From positions 26,438,319 to 26,502,318 of the forward strand of contig NW_025336480.1 of assembly GCF_004798865.1 (NCBI RefSeq): DNA of 64,000 nt, given 5' to 3'. The notes under the pieces were generated by a model that worked only from the letters and a program-made list of their open reading frames with translations, was not told where the DNA came from and searched no databases. The position numbers and the translations under genes were made by a program. This document shows positions 35,433 through 47,380 of the stretch, piece after piece; position 1 is the first letter of the stretch; each line of letters opens with the position of its first letter. The stretch comes from Varanus komodoensis. Lineage: Eukaryota > Chordata > Lepidosauria > Squamata > Varanidae.

Positions 35433-36042
35433 AATTAAGTAAATTAAAAATTGTGAATGTATTCTGCCATCTTAAATGAAAAGGCCCTAAAATTCATATA
35501 CATAGATTGTGACTTGAAATCCCAAAACTCAAACATGAATACCACTATGACGGAATGTTCCCTGTGTTGGACAGGGCCTAAGGAGAGCTGTAGAATTGAA
35601 AGGTAATAGTAATAATAATGATAATAATCAGTACTTTCCAATCAAGTTCTCTGCAGGATTTGTGCTAGTATAAAGAAGAGGGAAATACCTTGCCATATGC
35701 AATATTTGAGGCTTAATGAAATGAATTTGTAATACTGTATATATCTGATGTGCTGTGCATGCACACATTCTCAATGAAGGCCATCGACCAAATGTACTGG
35801 CACAGTCAGCCCAAGGGGCTTACAGTCTAAAACCAATCAACTGTGAGACAATTTAATTTTTATCTGCATTTCTTCCAATGGGAAACAGAGAACAAGAAAA
35901 GGGCATCATCTCTGGAGAAGAGCTTTTCAGGCCAAACAAATAGGAAAATAAGAGTCCTCCTCTTCTACCTGGACAAAAAGGGAAATAGTGTATTTGGGGT
36001 GTGGCCCTACCCACACTTTCCTTTGTGTAAATCTCATAGGCT

Positions 36043-36064
36043 CTGTCTGTCTGTCTGTCTGTCT
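36043..36064. repeat. (CTGT)n microsatellite
   Basis: Five to six copies of CTGT with one interrupted copy following. Confidence 0.9.
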
Positions 36065-36688
36065 GCCTGTTTACAGAGAGATTTGATTGTGAACCCAGTT
36101 TAAGGCACTTAAAGGAAGATTTGGCTCCTGCAATTTGGGTGTGTTGTACAAACTAGATTGTACAAACAACCCTTACAGTTAAAAATGAATTAATGGGTTA
36201 AATTAATTCATATACCATTTTTAAACTGATTACAAATTGATTGCCATAACTCTATGGTACTGCGCAGAAAGTCTAAAGTTCAACCTAGAGTTAAAAGCAG
36301 CTCAGATAGTAATCTACTGACTAGCATTAAACAGAGAAGGCATTTTCTGGTCTCCATCAATGCATGTGTTCATTTTTAAGTCCATTCCATCACATTTTCT
36401 GCAATAATTTTTAAAACCTACACAAATTTAGATCACATTTAAATTGTAGACATTTTCCTTTAATATATACAGTTTTGCATGTGTTCCCCTCTCAACATAC
36501 ACCTTTTTGTAAGCCTGGTTGAGCAGCTGAGAACTTTGTTGTAACATTCATGGAAGTGCACCATCCAGATGATCAGCATGTCCTTGTACATGTTCTTGTG
36601 CAAAGTGCAAAACTGGCCATTTCGTGTTAATATGCAGACCAAATGAAACTTTCCTCTGTCCCTAGTCATGACAATTTTCTTCAGCAGA

Positions 36689-36713
36689 AGAGAGAGAGAG
36701 AGAGAGAGAGAGA
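36689..36713. repeat. (AG)12 microsatellite
   Basis: An uninterrupted AG dinucleotide run. Confidence 0.95.
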
Positions 36714-37478
36714 ATAATTCAGATTGCTTGAAATGTGTGCATGAGAATGTGTGCAGCTAATCTCCTAAAGGTAACAACCGCAATTCAATGCAGACTCAAC
36801 CTTGCGTAAGTGCCCTGTGATCAGTGCTCTTGCACACCTCTCTGTACTGATTTAGGGCTGTTTTTGTATACAGCTAGAAATGCCTAGATGACCTCCGTGG
36901 CAAGTGCATTTAAACATAGTTGGGTTTCCCAGATACACACTTGTATAAGTACGCAAACACACTACTCTGTGTGTACATGTATACCATTCAGTGTTCTGTA
37001 TAACCATTTCCAGAAGATGCACTGAAAATGGAACTGTCCGTGGCTTTCTTGTAACAGCTTTGCACAAAGCCTGGAGAGCCTCTGGTTCATAATGTTGTTT
37101 TCTCTTTTTCTCTGTCCTGCATGGATCACAAGCTTTGATTGTTTTTGAAGGAAATAGTTGGGTGCAGCTGTAACTCCACAGTGCTATCATAATAAGACTT
37201 TCTCCAAGCGAACAGATGAAAGAAAAGAGATAATCAGGCTTCAAATCTCCCACTGTGCGCCTGTCAATCAGTGTCAAAAGGCAGCAAACAGAGAGATGAC
37301 TCTTGGCTGGGCCTTAATCATCCTGATCAGAGGGGGAGAGCACTTGATTAAATTTGCCAGAAGCGGCTGTGGCTCTGTTGCTTTTACTACTATAGTACAT
37401 TTGCAGGTGCTCCAAGACTAGCCTAAGAGGACAGATGCCAATGTTCGCTTGCTTGCCCGCCTCCCTGAGTGACTTACA

Positions 37479-37562
37479 CTGCAATCCTATGCTAGGAACA
37501 CTCAGAAGCAAGCCTATTGAGCTCAATGTGCCTTACATGCAAGGAAGTGCATATTGGGTTGA
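37479..37562. repeat. Dispersed palindromic repeat (GCAATCCTA family)
   Basis: Left end ctgcaatcctatgctaggaa, middle cagaagcaagcctattgag and ctcaatgtgccttacatgc, right end gtgcatattgggttgaagg. The centre ATTGAGCTCAAT is a perfect 12-bp palindrome. The same layout is seen at 41.4 kb with TTGAATTCAA at the centre. Confidence 0.55.
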
Positions 37563-38289
37563 AGGTTTAATCTACATGCAATAGGAAGCAGGTAGGACAG
37601 AGGAGGCAAATTGCAACAGGGAGAAGACTTTTTATGACTTCATCCGAATGGAAAGGGGGCTGCTCTCTTTGGTGATGTTTTAGAGGACCATTACAAAGAG
37701 CTGAGGAATGTGTTGATTGTCAAAGGGATCTCTGGAAGAGTAAGATCACCCATATGATGGACATCCCATGCTGATGAGCCCATAGTGACATCAGCATTTA
37801 GCTAAATCTGATTGGATCTGTAGTGTTTTGATACCTTACTGTCCAGCGCTTGATTCCTGATTGGCTGCATTCCCTTAAGGAGAAATGTAACGGAGAAAGA
37901 AAAGGCAACCAAAGCATGGGAAACAGAAGAACATCCGTGCCTGTAAAGAGACATAAAACTGTAGGACTAAGAGCTTTTTCAGGGTAGGTTTAAACCCTGT
38001 GAAAGCCTCATTTTTGAGGCAAAAATTGAACCTGGAACTCTTGGCTCAGAATCAGGCAAAAACTCTACTCTGTCTAAGTGAGCTCCCCTAAGACCTTATT
38101 GGCCTATTCAGATTAGGGACGAATATAACAGTAGTCTACATAATTAGGAAGATAATGTAAATATATTCCCATAAGAGTGATGGGCTTGAGATATAGTTGG
38201 GACAAATGGAATCCTGGAACTGGGAGAGCTGTATAGTTAAACCACTTGTCCTAAGATGGGACCTTCAGGAATTTACCACCACCCAAAAC

Positions 38290-38482
38290 AACACACTGGT
38301 GGTAGAACATCTGCTTTGTGTGCAGAAGAACCCAAGTTCAACACCTGATATCTCTAGTTTGGCCTGGGAAAAAGTTCGGCCTGAGACCCTGGAGATCTTC
38401 TCCCATCAGTGCCAACAATACTCGTCTGGACGGACCAGTGGTCTGATGTGCTTTAAGTCAGCTTCATCTGTTCATTTGCTCC
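38290..38482 (+). mobile_element. tRNA-derived SINE
   Basis: The head ggtggtagaacatctgcttt, gtgtgcagaagaacccaagt and tcaacacctg is tRNA-like, with A-box-like TGGTAGAACA and B-box-like AAGTTCAACACC. The body continues tgagaccctggagatcttct, agtgccaacaatactcgtct, ggacggaccagtggtctgat and gtcagcttcatctgttc. This is a familiar squamate SINE whose head resembles tRNA-Ala. Subfamily name not claimed. Confidence 0.78.
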
Positions 38483-38842
38483 TAGGAGAACCTTATACCC
38501 AACTTTATGCATTGCAGTGTAAGGTGGAACTCTCAGAGTGACTGCACTCCAAAGAGACAATTTCTGTCATCTGACATCTGAAACTGTACATTACATTTCA
38601 ATGCAGAATGCACATACGTTCCTGGATGTATAGACAGTAAATTGCAATAAACCAGCTTGCCCCATATTTATATAGCAGTGGGAACCCAAGAAGTTCAGGG
38701 TACGCAAACAAAGATTGATGCAACTTTAAAGAGAAAGTATTACAAGCACAACACACCATCATGCTGGTAACAAGCTGTGTGAGCAAATATGCTCCGCTTC
38801 TTGTAGGCATGGTGGCAATTTTCATTTAGCAAAATCCAGGGT
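38483..38842. other. Non-coding stretch, no gene recognised
   Basis: No repeat or coding potential recognised between the SINE and the L2 ends. Confidence 0.4.
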
Positions 38843-38935
38843 TTCTTTATTTCTTTATTTGGAGTTTTTATATGCTGTCCCATTGCTTAACGCCTCGGAA
38901 CGGCTATGCCTCGGGACGGTTTAAAGTTATTGAGG
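38843..38935 (-). mobile_element. L2-type LINE, extreme 3' end
   Basis: The plus strand shows a TTTC/TTTA-rich tail, then ggagtttttatatgctgtcc, cattgcttaacgcctcggaa and cggctatgcc followed by a second cctcgggacggttt. The repeated CCTCGGRACGG is unusual and may be a local duplication inside the terminal stem. Confidence 0.72.
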
Positions 38936-39029
38936 CTAAAATATTTCAAAACAACATGCCTCCCAGTAATGATATTTCTGGGATTACCCTCATTCTGCAT
39001 GTGTGGGAATGTAACTGCTGCATGACCCC

Positions 39030-39468
39030 AGTTTGTTTGTTTGTGATATTTATATACAGTCCTATTGCAGAAGCCTCAGGACGGCTTACATAAATAAAAT
39101 GCAAATATCAATATACATAAATTATAACAAAATATCAACATAAAAATCAACATAAACAAATTGACCCACTCTAGCTGCAGTTAAAAATATAATATTTAAA
39201 AATACAATATTAAAGCTTATTAAAATTTTGATGAATAGAAAGGTCTTAACCTGGCACCGAAAAACTTATAATGACGGTGCCAGGCGGACCTCTCTGGGGA
39301 GCGCATTCCATAGATGGGGCGCCATCGCAGAGAAGGCCCTCTTCCGGTGCTCTGCCTCCTAATATCTTTCACAGAGGGTTCCCGGTGGAGGGCTTCTGCT
39401 GCCGAAGTCAGGGGGCAGGAGGGCAAATAGGGAAGAAGGCATTCCTTTAGGTATCCAGGTCCCAATAA
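39030..39468 (-). mobile_element. L2 LINE, 3' UTR and ORF end
   Basis: A (TTTG) tail, gatatttatatacagtccta, the stem region gcctcaggacggcttacata, an A-rich UTR, then coding sequence. The minus frame at 39220-39465 encodes MGPGYLKECLLPYLPSCPL and continues with REPSVKDIRR, clearly homologous to GLGPGYLKERLHPYMPSRPL in the L2 at 25-28 kb. One frame interruption is evident after RRQSTGRGP compared with that copy. Confidence 0.88.
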
Positions 39469-39539
39469 TCCAGTTTGCTGGATTCACATTCCGAGCCATT
39501 TGAGAGAAAGAGTCAGCATGATAATCCACACTCATGGGT

Positions 39540-39856
39540 GATATACAGGTTGAATGAGGGCTGTTGTTGAAACATGGGTTGTTCCTGAAACATAGCTTGC
39601 TGTGTTGTCAGAACCCAGTTGAGTTAAAAACCATGGTTTGTTATCCATGAACAGGCCATGAAAAAAATGCATGATTCGCTGTTAGGTTGTGAACTGTGTT
39701 TTGTTCACCTTGGTTAGTTATCTTGGCTAGGTTCAGCCAACATCAGAACCCACATTTCCACAGCAACCATCAGTTCAATGACAACCCACATTCAACCCAT
39801 ACTCAACCCTCGGGTATAGGTTATTGTGTTGTTTGTGTGAGATGGTGGCTGATCTC
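39540..39856. mobile_element. Possible inverted-repeat DNA transposon relics
   Basis: Contains gctgtgttgtcagaacccag (about 39599), aaaccatggtttgttatcca and ggttattgtgttgtttgtgt (about 39829). These resemble the core and one end of the element at 2551-2831. Probably two overlapping or nested copies. The boundaries are uncertain. Confidence 0.38.
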
Positions 39857-41399
39857 ACTATTGATATGTTAAATCGGGAGTGCAGAACATCTTCCATCCC
39901 GTTTGGGAACTCTGAAGTTGTTGGGGCTGAGGTCAAAAGAAGTGGGGCCAAAAATACCAGCATGTGTTACATAAAGCTCTGTCAGTGAATGAGTCTCTGT
40001 GGGGACATTGCATCCTGTTGGAATGGAATACAAAGCCAAGGGACCACCAAATTATTGGCTGCTGAGAAAAAAAAGAGGTAGCCCACATGTAGGATTGTGG
40101 CATTCTAGTGACCCCTGGAGGGCCAGATTTGGCCTTCAGGCCTGAGCTTTCACATCCCTGTTTTGAAAGACACAGCCAAGCATCTGCTGTAGGGAGAAGT
40201 CAATAAGAATAAACATTTTCCAAGGGTGACAGAGCTTTGTGGAAATATTTTGATTCTCCTCAGAGGCCTGCTTTCAAGCTGAAAAGGTCTGATGAAGATT
40301 ATTGGGTGTGGTCCCAGCTTTAATTCCAAACTTTCCCCCTTCTTCATTGCAGTATTTGCAAGGAAACCAGCTACTTCCAGGGTTCTGCTCACATACCTAC
40401 AGTTACCAACATATTGGTAAACCCAGTGTAAACTGACTAACCAACAGTAACATCGAAAACTCTCTCTATTCGTCTTCTTTGCTTTTCAACTTAAGCATGC
40501 TATAGCAGAACTAATCGATGGAGCAGCCGCTGAAAGTGCTGTGTTTGAGAGAAAGGGTGCAATGCTGAATATGGAGTAAAAAGCTGCTCTCTGTGTGTCT
40601 CTCAGGGAGGAAAAGAGCTAAAGAAACCCCAGAATATTCCAGTTAAAGGAAACTGAGAAGGTGCAGTTAATAGGCTGATTTTTTGCTGATTAGACTTGGA
40701 TCACAAGGTCCTTTGTCCAAGGGACTGCATTTCTCAGAGCAGTCAATACATAAGATCAAAAGAACAGGATGGTGCTTTGACTTCGAGACTCTTTTGTTTT
40801 GTGCAGTAGTCCCTGGCACCTTCAGCTTACCTTGAATAGAAAATAAAGTTCAGGTTTTTGGCAATTTTGGCAATTCAACCATTTTATACATTTTTATTTA
40901 TATAGGCAAGATGTGAAAACAGGCACCTAGCAAAGCAAACAAATCTTTTTGAAACAAGCCTCCTAATGCTTTGATTTAATCTCATTTTCAGTCCCTGTCA
41001 ATTTTCTGTGTGTTTGGTGTGTGTGTGGGGTGGGGGGGGACCTGTGGTTGAGATCCCAGGAAGTGGCTTTTCAGGAAATTAAACTTGTGTTCCGTTGCAA
41101 GGCTGGTTCAATGCAGGCAGGCCTGTTTCATAATTATTCCTCCAATTGCCCCTGTCTGCCTGGAGAACAGCAAGGACTGACTCAATTGGAATGCTGAAGC
41201 AAGGCTTTTCTGATCCGAGATTGTCCGATATGCACAATTACATAATATTGTTTATGATTCAAGGATACAAGATCTATTTCTACAAAGGAAATAGATTAGA
41301 TCTTAGCAATGATAACCAGAAATGGAAATGGGGAAAATATCTCTCTAATCTCAGGTTTACATTTCCACTCCATTTTTTAAAACCCATAATTCTGTGAGT
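39857..41399. other. Non-coding stretch, no gene recognised
   Basis: Positions about 40108-40165 contain tggagggccagatttggcc and cctgagctttcacatccctg, a fragment of the hAT-like palindromic family. The rest is unique-looking. Confidence 0.4.
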
Positions 41400-41476
41400 A
41401 GCTACTCAGCAGGAAGTGCTGTTGAATTCAACAGGGCTTACTCCCAGGTAAGTGTGTCTAGGACTGCAGCCTAGGT
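41400..41476. repeat. Dispersed palindromic repeat (GCAATCCTA family)
   Basis: The core gctgttgaattcaacagggc is palindromic around TTGAATTCAA, followed by ttactcccaggtaagtgtgt and ctaggactgcagcc. It is among the best preserved copies of the family in the window, although its left arm is shortened. Confidence 0.6.
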
Positions 41477-43211
41477 ATATCTTAGGGTACACTTTACTCC
41501 AGAATCAAATGCTGGCTTTGAATATCATTGTTTATGGTGATAAGAATATCTATTAAGCTCAGAGAGTTCTTGGATATATGGCAATGTGACATCTAAATAA
41601 TTGGAAGTAGGAAATGAAAGGATAGGAATGACAAAGCAGCCCTTCCTCCCACTAGTGCACGACATATTAACTCCTTTTGCTCAATATTTTCAAGACGGGT
41701 GGTGTACGCTGAAGCTCAGCCAGAGCTCCTCATGGTCTGTGAGGAACGCAGTGTTGAAAAACAACTCCCTCTTTTCATGGTTTATTGGCTGGGCTTATGG
41801 AAATGTGCACCTGTTCCTTTGCGCTGCCATTCCCCTCACTCCCTCTCTTTTGCTCTTTCTCTCTCAGTTAACTTCTCCCATAGTTATTGGATGTTACTGA
41901 AAAACTTACTCCCTCACTGCCCACCACCGACCCCATGGCATTATGGAGCAGGTTTAAAAGTGCTGCTCCTTCGGGGATCTCACCTCTTGTATGCATCCAT
42001 TCTGAGGGCTACCCATTTATTCCTAGTGTCTCTGTGTTTCTTTTAACCAGTTATGATTTGTAAAACAGCAAGCCCACTTTCATCCCGCTGAAGGACGCAA
42101 TGGGGCTGTCCCTGGCGCACTTTGCCCAATTAAATACGACAGGAGTGGGAGGAAAAAAAACCTGTATTTTTATTCTTGAAAATAAAGTTTGTTCCCAGAA
42201 AGAGAGTAATTGACCCAGAAAGCACAGGGGAGGCTCCTTGTATGCCCCCGCTGACCAGGTAGCAATGACAGCTGCTTATTGGTTGAAATTCCCACCGTGA
42301 TTGCTGATTGACACATTTGAATTCAGGTGGTCTCCATGCTTGCCTGGGAAGCTGGGCTACCTGGAGGTCGGGCTGAGAGCCTCTGGAGAGGGTTTCTTCT
42401 AAATCTCTGACCACGTGGAGGCTTCAGGTACACTGATAACATTTGCAAATGTGACGAGCTTGCCTGAGCTTAATTCCAGCCAGCCAGGTATGTCCTACAC
42501 CATGACTGCCAAAGTGTTCATATAGCCAAACTGACTGGATACATGGCATAGTTGTGCCAGCCCATCCGCTCTGATGGACTTGGGATTGCCCTTGTGATTC
42601 ATCCAGGAAGGATAAAGAAATAGTGCCAATGAACAGTACTACAGAAGCATCAGTAGCTAGGAAAACAGGGCCAGCAAACTTATTTTTTAAAGAACAAACA
42701 TCACACTTGGAGTTGGAGAGAATATTTCTGTTCCCCATAAACCACCATATTTGGTCCCAAAGAGAAGAATACCTTGGCTAGCCTTGGTAAAAATCACAAC
42801 TTCAATAGACAGAATCCAGGGGGCCCCCACCCCGAAACACACACGCACTGCTTCCGCAGTGTTGATTTCCAGGGCAACATGACATGGAAATGCCATTTCT
42901 AGAATAAGGCAGATCAGCATTGCTTGGGCAATGAAGCTCTGCTGGCCAGCCTCCTTAGGCCTTCCTCTAGGAAGCACCAAATCTCCTTTGCATGAGAAGT
43001 GGGCCCCACCTGTACAGGACAATCAGTGGGACCTACCACCTGTGGAGGGGGGTTGGCACCACAGAAAAGATTTGGCTGGGCTCCATTGGATTCTGCCTGT
43101 AATATTGGCAGTTGAACTTACTTGAGCACAGCCAGCTTAACTCTTCTGTTTCCTCTGAAGATCAGTGTAGGTTGCCAAGGCCAGGGTTCAACTGGATTGT
43201 TGCTGTTTTTA
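41477..43211. other. Non-coding stretch, no gene recognised
   Basis: Unique-looking sequence. Minus-strand frames at 42424-43022 have no recognisable domain. Confidence 0.4.
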
Positions 43212-43330
43212 CGGGGCAATCCTACCTATTTCTAGACAGAAACAAGTCCTACAGCTCCCAGCATGCTCCTGCCAGCTAAGACTTGTGGGACTTCCTTGGG
43301 TCTAAGCATGCATAAGATTGCTCCCTGAGT
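43212..43330. repeat. Dispersed palindromic repeat with CCCAGCATGC core
   Basis: Left end gcaatcctacctatttctag, inner agtcctacagctcccagcat, then aagacttgtgggacttcctt and right end gcatgcataagattgctcc. The outer ends are complementary (GCAATC / GATTGC) and the inner arms contain the CTACAGCTCCCAGCATGC segment shared with the 34.6-kb palindrome. Confidence 0.5.
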
Positions 43331-44121
43331 GTGAAAATAGTTTGTGCTGTATTGTGTGATTTTTGACACAAAGCTCAGCTCCTCTTGATGTGTAATGGGA
43401 CTATGGAAATGAAAGGATGGAGAGTGTAACTCTGGAACATCCAAAAGTTAATACCAAAAGAGACTTGGTCACTCCTAATCATTTGTTAATCTGATAATTT
43501 AAATTGCAGTGATTTAGTGGAATGCTTGCTTCTTTGTCAACAATTGTCACTTTTATTACTGTAAGGGAAAATCATTAGAATTGGCCTTTAAAAAATCCTC
43601 ATTGAATGAACTAGACCCCTGAGATTTTAACATCCCAGAGAATTTTAGAAAGGATACCTTTCTTAGGACTTGGAGAAATTACAGAAATTCTGAATCTCCT
43701 GGGCTGACTGCTTAATAGTTGCTTGTGAGAAAATTGTCACAGAAAGTGAGATGTTGGGATTAATAGATCAGTGTCCCTAATACTTCTCTTCCAAGTCTGC
43801 CAACAACTGATTGAAGGATTTAATTAATCTGAAATGGGGAACTGCACATTCAGCTACCAGTAATGAGTCTGGGCTACGATAAACCTTGCAAAAACTTTCA
43901 GAATGGCAAACAGTGTGGCCGCAATGGTGCATGCATACACCACATTTTCCTGGTTCCATTAGCACAAGACTCCTCAGTTGTTCTGCACTGTTTCTCCAGC
44001 TTTATCCAGTTTGAGAGCTATATGCATATTTGGCCTGAAGGAGGAAGCATAAGGCCTTTCTTGCTTGCTTCCAGACCCTTTTTGTACATGCATCTCATCT
44101 CAGCAAGATGTGAAGAGGTGA
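43331..44121. other. Non-coding stretch, no gene recognised
   Basis: No repeat or exon recognised. Confidence 0.4.
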
Positions 44122-44561
44122 CCTACCCCCAGTGCTTTTTTTGTCATAGAACGCACAGGAACGGAGTTCCAGCACCTTTTTTCGATGAATTTTCCAAGTT
44201 TTAAAAGTAACTTTTGAAAATCTGATGTTTGGTCCATGTGGATTCGAATCGCCCTGTCAATTGTAGCAGGTCGGTGGCAAAATAATTAAAATGGTACATG
44301 CGGGCTGCTTGGGTGTTGAGTCTGATGCATGCGTATTTCACCCACGCTGGTTGTGATGGCGCTGCTTGGCTTGTGGCACTGCTCAGCTTGTGACTGGTCG
44401 TGTGGTCGCGCGCTGAGTGCTTACTGCAGGTGGCGACCGCTATGTTTCGTAACACAACTGACGTGTGTGGGTGTGTGTACAGTGATTGATTACGTGCGAA
44501 AGGTAAATAATTTCATGAGTTCCGGCACCTTTTTTCTTACAAAAAAAGCACTGCCTACCCC
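44122..44561. mobile_element. hAT-type nonautonomous transposon with 8-bp target duplication
   Basis: The element itself spans 44130-44553 (424 bp). Its ends are cagtgctttttttg and the exact reverse complement caaaaaaagcactg, and the flanks 44122-44129 and 44554-44561 are both cctacccc, a perfect 8-bp duplication typical of hAT transposition. Just inside the ends, GAGTTCCRGCACCTTTTTTC occurs twice in direct, not inverted, orientation (44164-44183 and 44517-44536). The interior is CpG-containing and encodes no transposase, so movement would need an enzyme supplied in trans. The exact duplication and TIRs suggest a fairly recent insertion. Confidence 0.9.
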
Positions 44562-45989
44562 CATTCAGTAATAAGAACACAATTAAATCTCCTGGGCCCG
44601 GTCCTGAGGCAGCAGATGCCTATGCATTTGTTCAGCAGGATATTTGCTTTGGGGTTTCCCTTTGCCTTGTGCAGGGGTGGTGGCGGTGGCAGAAAGTGCA
44701 CTGCGGAAATGTTCAAATGTATTCCGTGCTGATCAGGAATAGCACTCCAGGCCTTGGTGAGTGGGGAAGGTGGCCGGAGATGGTGGCAGGGAAAGCAGTG
44801 CCATATTCCTAGGCCAGGACCTCCCATGGCGGGAAGGAAAGTTAAATGGCAGCAAGTTTCTTCCCCTCTTTGGCTGAGCTGCTTCTAGCCCCTGAATACT
44901 TCCTCTTAGTCAACACCCAGTTCCAGCCTCCTCCACAACTTACATCCACTTCCTGTTTTTCCCCCGTTCTCCTCATGGCTGCCTTCTTGTAGAAAACAAG
45001 GGACTGTGCTTCCTAACAATGGAGTGAGCCCCATTGGTTGCAGGATTACCCATGTGCATTATACTTAGGGAGAAGAAAACACTATTATAAATATGAGAAG
45101 ACCCCTGAAAATAGCACTTGCATCCCGAGCCTCACACATCTGGGTTTTCCTTTTACCACCAGTACCAGGGGAACCCTTTCTCCACAGCAAGATTCCACAC
45201 AACCTGAATTTGCAATAAATATTGGAACAATGCAGATTTTGTGGGTCTTCCCTGAGCAACAGTTGCCCTCCCACTTTGCCAGGTGAGAGTGGCAATGTCC
45301 ATTCTGATCCAGCATTCGGACCTTTACTGTGACGGAATGGAATTTTGCCTCGGAGAAGCAGCTCTAAGGTGGCTGCATGTTCTGCTTTACAGTGTCTGTC
45401 AGTCCTCTGGCTCAAGGCCTCGTCTATTGGAAGGGTCACCCAGACCGAATCCAGTTTAAAGTAGAGGAAACCATAAGAAGGGTGAGCAGGTAGGAACCCT
45501 GAAGTTGCCCATCAATGGTGAGCAACCAGGCATCATCTCATCACAGTTTTGCCCCGACAGTGAGGTTTATTCTAGTGTATTTTTCTCTAGCCATTCTCTT
45601 TAATTGTATGGTTCTGCATCTCAATTCATATATGCCAGTTTCTGAGCTGATGATGCCCCTTCTTTGGCTGCACACCCAAAGCGGCCCCTGCATCACTAGG
45701 GGTAAATGTGAATGAGGCCAAAGTGAAGCAATGACTTTGTGTTCCATTAGCAATGTACTGAATTCTCTGCTCTGGCAACTGAAGACCCCACTGCCGGCAC
45801 TGCTCAGACAGGGCTGTCAACTGCATTCGTGGCACTCTGGCCACGTGACAGGAGCAATCAGCTGGCTGGCCATGGAGGAGCTATGCCTGTGTCCACATGC
45901 CGGAAAGACCAGCAGTATCTGTGAGGGAAACAGAAGTGAGCATATCTCTTTAACAGACCTTCCTGGAGACAGTAATGAAAGGTCTCATG
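44562..45989. other. Non-coding stretch, no gene recognised
   Basis: Unique-looking sequence. Open frames of up to 124 codons on the minus strand at 45065-45439 lack recognisable domains. Confidence 0.4.
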
Positions 45990-46062
45990 GGTGTCCTGCA
46001 GCAGCAGGGGGTTGGACCTGATGGCCTTCGTGGCCCCTTCCAACTCTACTATTCTATGATTC
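45990..46062 (+). mobile_element. CR1 LINE, short 3' end
   Basis: Reads gcagcagggggttggacctg, atggccttcgtggccccttc, caactctactattctatgat and ttca, a well preserved CR1 3' terminus with its ATTCTATG end. Only about 70 bp are present. Confidence 0.88.
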
Positions 46063-47300
46063 ATTATGCTGGCTTTTTGCACTGTTTTGTGTTCCTGCAT
46101 CTTTTTTGTAGGTTTTTCTTTTGGAAAATCTAGGTCATCTGCACAAACATCATGTGCAAGATGACTGATCCACTTTGCACAGCAATAATTTATTATTACT
46201 GAGTTGGAGTCAAGGTTGGTCATTCTTAGGGTGCAATTCTATTACCATTGCAGTAGATCCTCCAACACAGAAGCACATGAGCATCCAGTACAAGGTGCCA
46301 CCCATCGGCCTCTGCATTTTATGTAGCTGCCTGCTTTCAGCCATCTCGATTTAGGGCTGGCAAGGGGAAGGGGGATGTCAGGGTTCCAGTTGGAATCAGC
46401 ACATCTCTTCTGGGACAGTTGCTTGGACTCTGAAGAATCATACGGTCTCCACACATTGTATGGGAGACCACAGGATGGCACCCTTGGGAGAATTAAATTA
46501 AACCATAAGCCAACTGTTTTTTTTTCCCTAAGTAACTCTAATTCCAAGTCAAGGTGTGCCTCCTCTATTCCTTCATTCCATATTAGTACCCTGAGCCTCC
46601 CATTCCTCTGATTATGTTATTTGCCTAGAGTACAAGAATACATCATTTTGTCCCCTGAGCCTCTGATTCAAACATCTGAGGCTTTATGTCTTCCATGGAT
46701 AATCACAGAAATTAAAAGAAAAAAAGTGATTTTTTTTCCTCTACTTCAGAATTGGATGAAATTTGAAGACAAAGTAAAGTAATCCTAAGGAGAGAATTGC
46801 TCCTGCCAAATTACAGAAAATAGGCACATGTTTGTTTGTGCTACATTTTGATTTCTTTCATGTGCAACTACCAATAGACTTTCTTTACAAAATTGGAAGC
46901 AATTTGCAGGGATGATTGCTATTTTGAGGGAATCAAACCTGTCAAGTTTGAGGTGAATAGACTATGGGAGTTTGTACAAGACGCTTTACATTTTGAGTAT
47001 ATCACAAAGAGAACAAGCTTGTCCTGCTCTGTTGTTCAGAAAATGACCACCTATATAGAAATAGTTTTAAATTTTTAAAAATCCTGCAAAGTTTCAGAAG
47101 GATGGGTCCAATATCCAGGGAGTTGCGATAGAAAACCAGGCTGAGGTTTTTGTCTTTATATAATGGAATGTGGTGGTATTGGGAAAGAATGATCATTCAG
47201 CTGAGAGAGAATGAAAGAAGGGTTGATTCTTCTTGATTGAGAAAGGGAAGGGAAAGGATTTTGAAATCACGAACAAGCAGAAATTGAAGCTGCCTTACCA
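46063..47300. other. Non-coding stretch, no gene recognised
   Basis: AT-rich unique-looking sequence with no recognised repeat or exon. Confidence 0.4.
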
Positions 47301-47380
47301 GGCAACCCAACACCAAGCCTTGTTGCCTGCTTCCAAAATAGGCAGCCCAACACCAAGCCTCTTTGCATGCTTCCAAAATA
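47301..47380. repeat. Tandem duplication, 2 x 40 bp
   Basis: Two adjacent 40-bp units (47301-47340 and 47341-47380), each with cccaacaccaagcct and ending gcttccaaaata, agree at 36 of 40 positions. Confidence 0.92.

Larger units (their letters stand above)
35433..37478. other. Largely repeat-free non-coding stretch
   Basis: Apart from a (CTGT)n at 36043-36064 and an (AG)n at 36689-36713, no repeat is recognised over about 2 kb. The minus strand is open at 36460-36669 and 36852-37277 without a recognisable domain. This is one of the better candidates for conserved noncoding sequence in the window. Confidence 0.45.

Noticed and set aside
38290-38350. A functional tRNA gene at the head of the 38.3-kb SINE
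   Set aside because: Only the SINE head resembles a tRNA. The acceptor and anticodon arms do not pair as a working tRNA and the match continues into the SINE body.
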